From positions 1-20,606 of IMG/VR virus record IMGVR_UViG_3300036851_000105: a stretch of DNA of 20,606 nt, one strand, 5' to 3'. The DNA is from a virus. A program made the position numbers and the translations under genes. Positions 7,845 through 15,616 of the stretch are shown here, in pieces (position 1 is the stretch's first letter; the number at the start of each line of letters is the position of its first letter). The notes below the pieces were generated by a model. That model saw only the letters and a program-made list of their open reading frames with translations, was not told the origin of the DNA and made no database searches.

Positions 7845-9068
7845 CTAGTAGCCGGTGTCCGTCAGCCCCGACATGACGGCCGACGTGTTGCGCCGACCCG
7901 TGCCGAGGTTGATGTACCGAAACAGAACCGCCTGGTAGGCGTCCTTGTCGGACACCCACCGGATCGTCAGGCCGTCGCGGTCGAGGAAGCCCCAGCCGCC
8001 CGGCGAGAAGACCTTGATCTGCTTCTTGTCGATGAAGTGAACCTTGCCCCACGGCGCGAGCCGGTCGGTGACAAGGTTGACCATCGCACCACCGGACGCG
8101 AACTTGAGACCGGTGAACCCGGCCGCAAACTCGTTCTCGTTGACGAAGCGGACATTGGTCTTGAACTCCGCCGACTCGAAGAGTCGCCGGCCAAGGCCGT
8201 CCGTGGTCACGACGAGCTGGTCGCCGGCGCGAGCGCCTGCGGCCTTACCCTTGTTGGCGATGATCATCAGGGCCGAGAGGCTGATAGCGCCGCCGCCCGC
8301 GTCCTTGATGTTCCGCCAGAACTCGTTCCCGGCAGTCGCCGAGTTGAGCCCGCCGATGGTGTTGTTCGAGGTCGAGATGAGGCCCTGAAGCCCCATCAGC
8401 TCCTTCGAGACCGAGGAGTCCGCGGCGTTGTCAGCTCGAAAGATGAAATCGTTCGAGACCGACGTGAACGACGCGGTGAACACGACCGTGGTACCGTCCA
8501 CGGACTGGATGACCTTGTCCGCGTTGTTGTCCGGGTTGGCGAGGGTGCCAACGTCCACGACCATGTTCGGGTAGAGGTACCCCTTGTCCACCGGCTCCGC
8601 AGAGCTGATGGTCTGGGTCGCCGAGGCGACACCAGTGGGGATCTGGGCGATTGAGGCATCGCCGTTGCCGTAGACCTGGCGGCCGATGTCCAGCGCGAGA
8701 TCCTCGCGGAGCCTGTCCAGCTCCTCGGTCATCACGCGAATGAACGCACCGGCGTCGGTCTTGGTCTTCTGGATTGCCTGTCCTGAGAACTCCGCTCGGC
8801 CGTACTGATACGTCAGGTCATAGGTGACCTTCTCGTACGGCTGGTAGCCCGCGCTCGGCAGCGTCTCGTTTTCGAGACGTGCGCCGATGCCGTTTGACCG
8901 GCCCTTGTGAAGGGGCACGACCGCGACGTTACCGTCGAGGTCGATAGCCTTCGAGTCCAGGTCAAGCAGCTGTGTGACGAGAACCTCGTCGTTCAGCTGG
9001 CGGTTGAGCGGCCCCAGGTAGCGATCCTTCAGCACCTTGGAAACGGTGCTGACGAGTGCGCCTGCCAT
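7845..9068 (-). CDS. Major capsid protein (HK97-fold type, inferred)
   Basis: A 407-residue protein. ATG 9068 is the first possible start because an in-frame TAA lies four codons upstream. The Shine-Dalgarno is poor: GGGAG about 12 bases away. The N-terminus (KDRYLGPLNRQLNDEVLVTQ) is followed by a beta-rich E-loop-like part (VAVVPLHKGRSNGIGARL, about 48-65) and YQYGRAEFSGQAIQKTK. Then comes a long helix (RVMTEELDRLREDLALDIGR), as in the spine helix of HK97-fold capsids. The C-terminal part holds beta strands (AMVNLVTDRLAPWGKVHFID, LTIRWVSDKDAYQAVLFRY). Length, position after the scaffold gene and the following terminator all support the assignment. No protease domain is seen, so it probably assembles on a separate scaffold. 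Confidence 0.9.
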   Translation of the reverse strand: MAGALVSTVSKVLKDRYLGPLNRQLNDEVLVTQLLDLDSKAIDLDGNVAVVPLHKGRSNGIGARLENETLPSAGYQPYEKVTYDLTYQYGRAEFSGQAIQKTKTDAGAFIRVMTEELDRLREDLALDIGRQVYGNGDASIAQIPTGVASATQTISSAEPVDKGYLYPNMVVDVGTLANPDNNADKVIQSVDGTTVVFTASFTSVSNDFIFRADNAADSSVSKELMGLQGLISTSNNTIGGLNSATAGNEFWRNIKDAGGGAISLSALMIIANKGKAAGARAGDQLVVTTDGLGRRLFESAEFKTNVRFVNENEFAAGFTGLKFASGGAMVNLVTDRLAPWGKVHFIDKKQIKVFSPGGWGFLDRDGLTIRWVSDKDAYQAVLFRYINLGTGRRNTSAVMSGLTDTGY

Positions 9069-9091
9069 GAGTAGGGGTTACTCCCGTGGTA

Positions 9092-9108
9092 GTGGGTGTG
9101 AGACCCAC
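9092..9108 (-). promoter_or_regulatory. Hairpin in the leader of the capsid gene
   Basis: GTGGGT and ACCCAC form a 6-bp stem with a five-base loop, between the scaffold stop and the capsid start. There is no T-tract, so it is unlikely to terminate transcription. It may be an RNA-processing or stability element upstream of the most highly expressed gene. The role is inferred. Confidence 0.4.
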
Positions 9109-9129
9109 CCGACGGCGGATGAAGGTGAG

Positions 9130-10122
9130 CTACGAGAAGTCGAATTCGCCGGCAGCCTGAAGCCGCCGCATCAGTTCGACTGCCTCCGCCTCAGCATCTT
9201 CCAGGGTCGCGGGGCGGTCGTCCGTGGTGGACAACACACCCGCGCCCGGAACGGGCTGAGTGGAGGGCGGCGTTGCGCCCTTCTTCGACTCGAAGTACCG
9301 GTTCAGACGCGAGGCGATGATCGCCTCATAGCGCTGCTGAGCCAACGGTAGGTCGTCGCCGTAGAAGGATCCCAGTTCGATGATCGCCTTGACGTCCTCG
9401 TCGTTGTACGTCGGGTTCGCCTGGCGGATCGTCATCACCTGGCGCTGAAGATTGGCCAGGTGCTGGGCCTGCCGCAACTCCTCGTCTGCCATCTGCTGGC
9501 GCAGCTCCTGCTCCTGGTAGAACTGCTCGATCAGCGTCTGCTGTTCGTCAGTCCTGCCACGCAGGGCCTGCATCTCAGAGATGAGCGGGGCGAGGTCGGG
9601 GTCGTCAGTTGCGAGTTGACTGAACGGGGACGAGGCTACTGTGGCCGGCGCGGAGGCGGGATCCTCGAACTCGAATCCGGCTTGTTCCATCGCCTGGTAC
9701 AGCTCCTCGTACAACGTCGGCCAGTGCTCGGGATTGCCGACCCTCTCGTAGAGGCTCATGGCCTGCTGAACGGCTTCTTCGCCGCCCAGTTCCTCGAACC
9801 TCTTGGTGATGGCGGCTGCCTGCTGAAGCCGCGGTGTGAACGCGGCCTGCATCTGCCTCCACGCGGGAAGCAGTTCTTCGGGCAGCTCATCGGGGTTGAA
9901 GGGAACGACGGGCTCGGGTGCGGGCTGCCCCTCCCCGGCCGGATCCACCGGCGGGACTACAGGGGCCTGGCCCTCGGGCTGGACGTTCGCTTCGACGGGA
10001 GCACCCTGCTCGGGTGCCGTTGGAGATGCGGGAGGCGCTGCCTCGACCTGCTCAGCTGCGGCATCCTGTGCGGCTGCCTCGCTGAGTGCCGAGAGAGCGT
10101 CGTCGTGCGACATCTCTGACAA
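9130..10122 (-). CDS. Capsid scaffolding protein
   Basis: A 330-residue protein. TTG 10122 is chosen because AGGAGG sits eight bases upstream, whereas the in-frame ATG three codons later would be too far away. Residues 1-75 are acidic, Ala/Pro/Glu-rich and disordered. Residues 76-150 are helical. Residues about 185-235 are a Gln/Glu-rich coiled coil (QTLIEQFYQEQELRQQMADE). The C-terminus (AEAVELMRRLQAAGEFDFS) is a short helix with acidic and aromatic residues. An acidic, coiled-coil protein directly before the major capsid gene is the usual scaffold arrangement. There is no protease catalytic motif. It would template the procapsid and then leave. Confidence 0.85.
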   Translation of the reverse strand: MSEMSHDDALSALSEAAAQDAAAEQVEAAPPASPTAPEQGAPVEANVQPEGQAPVVPPVDPAGEGQPAPEPVVPFNPDELPEELLPAWRQMQAAFTPRLQQAAAITKRFEELGGEEAVQQAMSLYERVGNPEHWPTLYEELYQAMEQAGFEFEDPASAPATVASSPFSQLATDDPDLAPLISEMQALRGRTDEQQTLIEQFYQEQELRQQMADEELRQAQHLANLQRQVMTIRQANPTYNDEDVKAIIELGSFYGDDLPLAQQRYEAIIASRLNRYFESKKGATPPSTQPVPGAGVLSTTDDRPATLEDAEAEAVELMRRLQAAGEFDFS

Positions 10123-10142
10123 GTGGTTTCCCTCCTCGGGAT

Positions 10143-10168
10143 AGAGCCAGTGCTCGTGGCCTGCTGGC
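10143..10168 (-). repeat. Intergenic repeat element, copy 2 (before scaffold)
   Basis: On the minus strand this reads GCCAGCAGGC, CAC, then GAGCACTGGCTCT. The same two blocks with a six-base spacer occur at 15424-15452 before the large terminase gene. Its GCCAG and CTGGC ends are complementary, so the RNA can form a small hairpin. It lies between the stop of the HTH gene (sharing its first base) and the AGGAGG of the scaffold gene. Confidence 0.7.
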
Positions 10169-10656
10169 TATTTCGACGCCGGTAGCGCGGTTATCTCAGC
10201 GTCGATGATCTCCCCGTCGCGCATCTGCGCAGCGTGGAGGGCCGCCTGTAGTGCAATGCCGAGGGCATCCGCGATCTCCTCGGCGGGCGGTAGTGCGTGA
10301 ACTGTTTCGGTTCGGGACGTTGCGAGCCCCTTCGCCATGTTGATCTTGTCCTGAAGCATGCCGACGGTGGCGACCAGCTGTGCGGCTTTCACTTCGCCGC
10401 GTCTGATCTGTACCTCCAGCTCGCTCAGGGCGAGATCACGAATGCGCGAGGCATCCTCGACAAACTCCCCAGCGAAATCGGCGATCTTCTCGACCATCTC
10501 GACCGGGGGGCCGTTCTCGTCCCAATCACGCATCCACCCTCGGAGTGTTCCCTCGGGTAGACCCGTGTCGCGGGCGGAGCGCTTGACATTGCCGCCGTTC
10601 GCCGTGTAGACGACGTAGGCCCTCGCTCGATCCTCGTCCGAGTATCGACGCGACAT
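10168..10656 (-). CDS. Helix-turn-helix protein, candidate terminase small subunit
   Basis: A 162-residue protein, start ATG 10656, three bases after the portal TAG, so probably coupled. Residues 5-45 form a helix-turn-helix of the type found in small terminases and transposase-like DNA binders (SDEDRARAYVVYTANGGNVK, then SARDTGLPEGTLRGWMRDW). Residues about 55-115 are long helices (FVEDASRIRDLALSELEVQI) that could oligomerise. The C-terminus is mixed. No other small-terminase candidate lies near the large terminase in this window. A small terminase would recognise the packaging site and load the motor. The unusual place between portal and scaffold leaves a transcription regulator as the main alternative. 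Confidence 0.75.
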   Translation of the reverse strand: MSRRYSDEDRARAYVVYTANGGNVKRSARDTGLPEGTLRGWMRDWDENGPPVEMVEKIADFAGEFVEDASRIRDLALSELEVQIRRGEVKAAQLVATVGMLQDKINMAKGLATSRTETVHALPPAEEIADALGIALQAALHAAQMRDGEIIDAEITALPASK

Positions 10657-10659
10657 GGC

Positions 10660-13092
10660 CTACTTCGCCTTCGCCGGCTTCGGCTGGCGCATCACGCGCA
10701 ACCGCTCCTGATGGATTTCTTCGTCGCGAACGCGCTTGAGAGCCCGATCCTCATCGTCTTGCTCGCCGATGTCGGATGCGCGGGCGATCTCTTTCTGCGC
10801 CTTCGCCATTTTCAACGTATGCGTGGCGGCGGCCTGCTGGATGGAGAGGAGCTTCTCCTCGTCCGTCAGCGGGTCGTTACCCGCCTCGTCAGCGTCGGGT
10901 TTGTCCATCGAGTCGTAGACCGACGTCTCCAACGGCAGCTCCGCCATGATCTCAGGCGTGATGCCCTGGAGGCCGCTCTGCTGGAGGATCTGTGCAGCAC
11001 CGGTCTGGCCGATGGTGCCCTTCAGCGAGAGCGTGGTCTTGACAGGCTCGCCCTCATGCTCGCCGGCACTTGCCGCCTGCTGGAGTAGCTCGTAGTGCAG
11101 GAAGAAGCGGTGCTGAGCATCGGGCTCGTACTTCTCGAACTCGACTGACTTCATGTGCTGGCCGAGGACGTACATCGAGACCTGTGGGTTCTCGTGCGGG
11201 AGCGGCGACAGTGACGCCTGCTCCACGTACGCGATGGCCTCGTTCTCGTCCTGGAAGAAGTCCCCAGTCTCGGGGTTCTGGCCGGTCGTCTGGATCATCT
11301 GGATGGCTCGCTCCAACGCCGGCACGTTCAGCGGATCACCCTTGATCAGCTTCTCGATGTGCCGGTGGGCCAGCTCCTCGTCGGCCTTCATGCGGTGTTG
11401 GATTCCCTTGAGCCCGGCGATGTCCAGGTACTGGACTGCTTCGCGGGGGTCGAGGACTTCCATCTCGATCATCTCTTTGATGTGCTGGGTCTTACCCGCG
11501 CGCGTGCGCGGAAGACCAGACCCCGCCTCAGCGGAGAACGAGAAGCCGCCCTGAAGGTCGGCGTTGAGGAACTTGCGCGCCTGCACCGAGCCGCCTGGCC
11601 CGATGATCTTCAGTAGCCTGGGCTCGACGTAGAACTTCTGCGCGTAGGCCGCTATGATATCGCCGGCGCGCGCGAGCGCGGCCTCCATGCGGTGGATCTC
11701 GGGGCTGATCTGGTCAGCCACCGCCTCCTGTACCAGCTCTACGAGATGGCCGGAGTCCGTCCGGGCCGGGAGTGCACTGCGTTCCGTCGGCATGATGTTG
11801 AAGAGGCGATCCAGTCGCATCTGGAGATTCGCGAGGTACTCGAAGACGTAGGACGGTAGTGCGGGACTCGGCCGCCACTCCGGCGCTAGGCCCTGGAACG
11901 GTGCATACTGAATGACCGCACCCGGTTCATCCGTCAGTTTGTCGCGCAGCGATCCCACCGGGGCCATCATCTGCGGTCGCAGACTGAGGTTCTTGTACAT
12001 CGCGATGCCGCTGATCGTGTTGTTCAGCTCCTTCTGGAGCCCTCGGGCGTGTGTTACTCGCGCCTCGTCATAGATGTTGCCGGGGCGCTCGATGCCAGGG
12101 AACTTCACGAGCGGCAGCCAGTGGAACGGAAACTCCCACGCCGACTTAGCGAGAATCTCGTTGGGATCCTCGATCCATGCAACGTACTTACCGCCCGGCA
12201 GTTCGGCGCTCGGCAGGTGGTAGAGCATGTAGACATCACGAACGTTCTTCGGGCGCCCCTCGGCGCCGGGCCGTGTGTAGATGAGCGACGGCGCGGGCTC
12301 GGCCGTACTGGCATTGGGAACAACGTCCTTCCCAAAGCGCGCCTTGATCTCGTCCACCGTCATGGGGAACTTGCAGATCGCGTACTTCGCGTCCTCGAAG
12401 TTCGTCGCGGTGGGGTCGAGCCAGACCTGTTCGCCAGCGAGGGTCTGAACCCGGACGTCGCCGAGGTAGATGGTCTGCTCAAACATCTCGATGAGCTGCG
12501 GAATACCGAGCTGGTCGGCGATCTCGCGGATGTCGTCGCGAAAGCCGTCGGCTAGAACCTCGTCCCAGATCGGCTGCTGCGACTCAGGGTCGAGCATGAC
12601 CTTCATGCTCTTGCCGGCGAGCTGATCCCAGGTGATGAGCCAGTAGCCCTGGCTGATCTGAGCATGGGTTAGCGCGGACATCGTCTTCGAGGGAAGACCG
12701 AACTCGGGAGTCACGTATTCGTACAGGCGCTCTGCCATCTCGGCGGCCTTGATGTCGCGATCAGCCCCGGAGTCCGGGGTCGCACGGATCACGGGCCGCG
12801 TCTTGGTCATCTGCGCCACGAGCTGCTGGACGCCGGGGAGGATGACGTTGGCCGTCAGCCGCACCTTGTAGCGGGGCTTCTGGCCTTCATCGACGCCGTA
12901 CGTCTCCAGCCGGTTGCCAGACTCGCTCCAGAAGACCCACTGGTTACCCTTGTAGAACTCCCGGTTCTGAGCCCACTGCTTGTTGTCTTCCTGGCGAAGG
13001 GTGTTCAGCTCCAGCCGCTTCTCGCGAAGAGATGACGCCTCCTTGACGATGTCCTTCATCAGGAGGGCAGGCTTGCCCTGCTCGTCAGCCAT
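10660..13092 (-). CDS. Portal protein
   Basis: An 810-residue protein. ATG 13092 follows AAGGAGG by four bases. The N-terminal helix region (EDNKQWAQNREFYKGNQWVF, about 35-54) and the strand KVRLTANVILPGVQQLVAQM, then TKTRPVIRATP, are the usual portal opening. Residues 100-300 contain the wing (QTLAGEQVWLDPTATNFEDA). Residues about 350-370 (EARVTHARGLQKELNNTISG) and the following part fit stem and crown helices. The C-terminal 200 residues are helical and end in a basic tail (RQPKPAKAK). The length fits the larger portals of short-tailed phages (P22 type). It forms the dodecameric ring for packaging and head-tail joining, and lies downstream of the large terminase gene as expected. Confidence 0.9.
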   Translation of the reverse strand: MADEQGKPALLMKDIVKEASSLREKRLELNTLRQEDNKQWAQNREFYKGNQWVFWSESGNRLETYGVDEGQKPRYKVRLTANVILPGVQQLVAQMTKTRPVIRATPDSGADRDIKAAEMAERLYEYVTPEFGLPSKTMSALTHAQISQGYWLITWDQLAGKSMKVMLDPESQQPIWDEVLADGFRDDIREIADQLGIPQLIEMFEQTIYLGDVRVQTLAGEQVWLDPTATNFEDAKYAICKFPMTVDEIKARFGKDVVPNASTAEPAPSLIYTRPGAEGRPKNVRDVYMLYHLPSAELPGGKYVAWIEDPNEILAKSAWEFPFHWLPLVKFPGIERPGNIYDEARVTHARGLQKELNNTISGIAMYKNLSLRPQMMAPVGSLRDKLTDEPGAVIQYAPFQGLAPEWRPSPALPSYVFEYLANLQMRLDRLFNIMPTERSALPARTDSGHLVELVQEAVADQISPEIHRMEAALARAGDIIAAYAQKFYVEPRLLKIIGPGGSVQARKFLNADLQGGFSFSAEAGSGLPRTRAGKTQHIKEMIEMEVLDPREAVQYLDIAGLKGIQHRMKADEELAHRHIEKLIKGDPLNVPALERAIQMIQTTGQNPETGDFFQDENEAIAYVEQASLSPLPHENPQVSMYVLGQHMKSVEFEKYEPDAQHRFFLHYELLQQAASAGEHEGEPVKTTLSLKGTIGQTGAAQILQQSGLQGITPEIMAELPLETSVYDSMDKPDADEAGNDPLTDEEKLLSIQQAAATHTLKMAKAQKEIARASDIGEQDDEDRALKRVRDEEIHQERLRVMRQPKPAKAK

Positions 13093-13109
13093 GCAACCTC
13101 CTTCGGGAG

Positions 13110-13439
13110 TTAGTCGTCAGCTTCGAGTCGCGGGAGCGGAATCACGTGGGCTACTTCGCCCCGCAGCGCTTCGAGATCGGCGTCGGTGATGTGCTCGTTG
13201 AGATTCAGCGCGAGCATCTCTTCCTCTTCCTCACTCATCCACGGCCGAAACCCGTCGGCCTCGGGGGCCTCTGGCGTCTCCAGGGTGACACCGCGAAGCG
13301 CGGGGCTCATGTGCGGCTGCTGAGAGACGAGGTAGCGCAGGTACTCGACCTGATCGGCGAGCACGGTGATGACCTGATCCTTCGCGCGACGTTCGTTCTC
13401 CTGCGCGCTGAGCAGATCGTCCCGGTGTCTACGGAACAT
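13110..13439 (-). CDS. Small acidic coiled-coil protein, function unknown
   Basis: A 109-residue protein. ATG 13439 follows AAAGGA with four bases between. Residues 1-40 are a charged helix (ENERRAKDQVITVLADQVEY) with a heptad-like pattern. The middle is Pro/Glu-rich. Residues 66-80 are strongly acidic (WMSEEEEEMLALN), and the end is helical (ITDADLEALRGEVAHV). It has no transmembrane segment. I do not recognise it. It lies 17 bases upstream of the portal gene, which suggests a packaging or head-assembly helper. Confidence 0.75.
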   Translation of the reverse strand: MFRRHRDDLLSAQENERRAKDQVITVLADQVEYLRYLVSQQPHMSPALRGVTLETPEAPEADGFRPWMSEEEEEMLALNLNEHITDADLEALRGEVAHVIPLPRLEADD

Positions 13440-13473
13440 TCGATCCTTTCGATTGACGGACGGATCGCTCTAG

Positions 13474-13848
13474 CTACTCGCCAAGAACGAATAGGCGAAC
13501 GACGACGGTGCTCAGGTTTGTGCCCGCAGTAACTTCCTGAAAAGCACCCGTACCAGACTGAGAGGCAGTGGTCGCGTTCTGCGTGTACGTACCAGCTGTG
13601 TTCTCAACATGTGTATGGCCGGCAGTTCGCCAGACAACAAGCTTCTCCGTGCCGAAGTCATACTGTGCCGCCCACCCGCCGCTTGAGACAGCCATCGGAA
13701 GGACGACGTACAGATTGGTGAATCCAACATCTGCCGCGGTAAGCGCATAACCACCCGTCGGGTAGCTGGTGTCAAGGGTGACATCGATGTTTCGCCCCCT
13801 GAGCACTGTTGCCGGCCTAATTCTCCCGGACTTGATGGTTATTGCCAC
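13474..13848 (-). CDS. Small beta-rich phage structural protein
   Basis: A 124-residue protein. GTG 13848 is chosen because AAGGAG precedes it with normal spacing. The sequence is beta-rich and Thr/Gly/Ala-rich: RNIDVTLDTSYPTGGYALTA, then VGFTNLYVVLPMAVSSGGW, then YDFGTEKLVVWR, then a Thr/Ala/Gln-rich loop and a final strand (LSTVVVRLFVLGE). It resembles small virion proteins with a beta-sandwich, possibly a capsid decoration or neck protein, but I cannot name a family. It lies between the large terminase and a small coiled-coil gene that precedes the portal. Confidence 0.8.
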   Translation of the reverse strand: MAITIKSGRIRPATVLRGRNIDVTLDTSYPTGGYALTAADVGFTNLYVVLPMAVSSGGWAAQYDFGTEKLVVWRTAGHTHVENTAGTYTQNATTASQSGTGAFQEVTAGTNLSTVVVRLFVLGE

Positions 13849-13872
13849 ATCGTCTCCTTGTTGGTGAGTCGA

Positions 13873-15414
13873 TTACCACTCGGTGCCCATCTCGATGTCG
13901 TACGGCCCGTTGGGGCTCATCTGGTCGCGGATCTGCTCTCGGACGAGCGCAGCGAGATCGGAGTGATCCACCGGGCGGTCGAGGTCTTCCACGATCATCT
14001 CGTGAGGAGCGAGGGGTAGGAGGATGCCGGCGACCCCGAGCGCGATCTCAACCGCGTCCAGAAGGTCGTCGTGCTGGTTCTTCTTCTCAGGGTCGAACGA
14101 GACCCATTGGTCGATGAACTCGTTCTGCGTGTGGTGAAGGCGGATCTTCCCGGTCTTGAATACCGGCGACATCGTCAAGATGCGCTCGTTCTTCTTGCCC
14201 TTGGACATAACCGGGATGATGTTCGGAAACCCGTCGAGGCGCGTGGCCTGCTGGACGAGGGCCTTCTGGTAAGCGTTGGACTCGATCCCGATGTACGTCG
14301 GCCGCCACTTGAGCAGCCACGTCTGGATCAGGTCGAGCTGGTCGGGGAACTCGATGCGCCCGAGATAGGTATCGAGCACGAACCCCATCGTGCGATCCTT
14401 GGTGATGCCGACGACCGCCATTGCGAACTGGTCGGCGCGGTCGGACAGGCTGATCGCCGGATCCACCCCGAGGTAGATGTCGAGGTTGTACCGGCCGTCT
14501 TCGCCCTTCAGCTCCTGGATCGAGACGAGGTTTGACTGGGGGTCGGCCTTGCCGGCCGTCCAGTAGTGGAGCCACTCGCCTTGGAGCGCGATGCCGTGAA
14601 GGGCCTCGAAGCTCGCGAGGAACTCCTGCTTGAAGAGGATCGGGTGGTAGCGCCGGCGGTAGCGTTCCCAGACCGAGCGCTTGAAGTACGGGTTGTCGAT
14701 GCTCGTGTACTGGACGCGGAACTCGCGCGGATCTTCTAGCGCCTCGCCGTCGAAGAACTCCTCCCACAGCCAGTTCTTGCCGTGCGGCGTGGTGGTCGTG
14801 ATGACCCCGCCGTCCTTGTCGGCCAGGGCCGGGGAGACGACGTCGTATGCCTCGGAGTCGGTGATGAAGGCCGCCTCGTCCATCCACAGGAGGTCGAGGC
14901 CGGCGCCACGCAGCGACTGCGGATCTTCCGCGGTCTTGAACTGGATCAGCGTCCCCGTCGCGGGAAACTCGATGCGCCGCTCCGTCTTGTTCTCGACGTA
15001 GTCAACGCCCTTCTTGAGCCCCACCTGTCGCATGACTTCGAGCAGCGTCTGCTTGCTCGCAAAGCCGGTCGGGTAGTCCTTGGTCAGCACCCAGATCCAG
15101 AGGCCGCGGTCGTTCTCCTCGCCGTGCATGTCCCGATGGAAGTCCTTCGGGTGCAACGAGTAGAACAGGACTTCCCACGCGGCCGAGAGCGTTTTACCAC
15201 CACGCCGGCCGGCGACTAGGTGTCGGTTGGGAGTCAGTCGCCCAGCCCGATGCGCTCCGTGGAAAACCATCTGAAAGGCGTGCGGGAAGTACCCGTGGCT
15301 CGCGAACCAGTAGAACTTCTGGTGGAACACCTGGTAGACGACGGGCTGCCAGTTCGTGACGAGGCTGGCGGCGCTGTCGTGGCCGCCGGCGGTTACCGAC
15401 TTGACATCGAGCAT
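13873..15414 (-). CDS. terL: Terminase large subunit
   Basis: A 513-residue packaging motor. ATG 15414 follows GGAGG by four bases. A 38-residue in-frame extension upstream overlaps the zinc-ribbon gene in another frame and is rejected. The ATPase domain has Walker A GRRGGKT (69-75), Walker B LLWMDE (175-180) with the catalytic Glu at 180, and a coupling motif TTTTPHGKN (206-214). The RNase H-like nuclease domain has Asp in YLGVDPA (D318), Glu in YIGIESN (E378) and HDDLLDA (449-453) near the C-terminus, which together can hold two metals. All key residues are present. It cuts concatemeric DNA and drives it through the portal encoded downstream. Confidence 0.97.
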   Translation of the reverse strand: MLDVKSVTAGGHDSAASLVTNWQPVVYQVFHQKFYWFASHGYFPHAFQMVFHGAHRAGRLTPNRHLVAGRRGGKTLSAAWEVLFYSLHPKDFHRDMHGEENDRGLWIWVLTKDYPTGFASKQTLLEVMRQVGLKKGVDYVENKTERRIEFPATGTLIQFKTAEDPQSLRGAGLDLLWMDEAAFITDSEAYDVVSPALADKDGGVITTTTPHGKNWLWEEFFDGEALEDPREFRVQYTSIDNPYFKRSVWERYRRRYHPILFKQEFLASFEALHGIALQGEWLHYWTAGKADPQSNLVSIQELKGEDGRYNLDIYLGVDPAISLSDRADQFAMAVVGITKDRTMGFVLDTYLGRIEFPDQLDLIQTWLLKWRPTYIGIESNAYQKALVQQATRLDGFPNIIPVMSKGKKNERILTMSPVFKTGKIRLHHTQNEFIDQWVSFDPEKKNQHDDLLDAVEIALGVAGILLPLAPHEMIVEDLDRPVDHSDLAALVREQIRDQMSPNGPYDIEMGTEW

Positions 15415-15423
15415 TGACCCTCC

Positions 15424-15452
15424 AGAGCCAGTGCTCCCGAGGGCCTGCTGGC
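15424..15452 (-). repeat. Intergenic repeat element, copy 1 (before large terminase)
   Basis: On the minus strand this reads GCCAGCAGGC, CCTCGG, then GAGCACTGGCTCT. The outer blocks of 10 and 13 bases are identical to those at 10143-10168, and only the spacer differs (six against three bases). It occupies nearly all of the gap between the zinc-ribbon stop and the terL ribosome binding site. Confidence 0.7.
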
Positions 15453-15454
15453 GA

Positions 15455-15616
15455 TTAGCCCGCGGACTGCGGGCGGGGGTGGTTACATACTGGACAGGTG
15501 AGCCACCAGTAGCGCACGTGCGCGCCACATGCAGGACAGTTCCAGTCTCGTTTCACCTGCTGCCTCACCCTCTTCCACCCGGCGGGGTGGCCATTGATGT
15601 TCGCTTGAACGTTCAT
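15455..15616 (-). CDS. 53-residue zinc-ribbon protein
   Basis: A short gene. ATG 15616 comes directly after the TAG of the repeat-protein gene, with AGGAGG nine bases upstream, so it is both well initiated and coupled. The protein has a basic helix (WKRVRQQVKRDW, 14-25), then CPAC (Cys27, Cys30), a short Trp-rich loop and CPVC (Cys41, Cys44). Four Cys in two CPxC knuckles spaced by ten residues is a classical zinc ribbon. It could bind nucleic acid or a packaging partner. Its place immediately before terL suggests a packaging or HNH-like accessory role, but there is no nuclease motif. The function is unknown. Confidence 0.8.
   Translation of the reverse strand: MNVQANINGHPAGWKRVRQQVKRDWNCPACGAHVRYWWLTCPVCNHPRPQSAG

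Noticed and set aside
15415-15528. Longer terL start at 15528
   Set aside because: The extension overlaps the zinc-ribbon gene in another frame and has no ribosome binding site, while ATG 15414 has GGAGG directly upstream.
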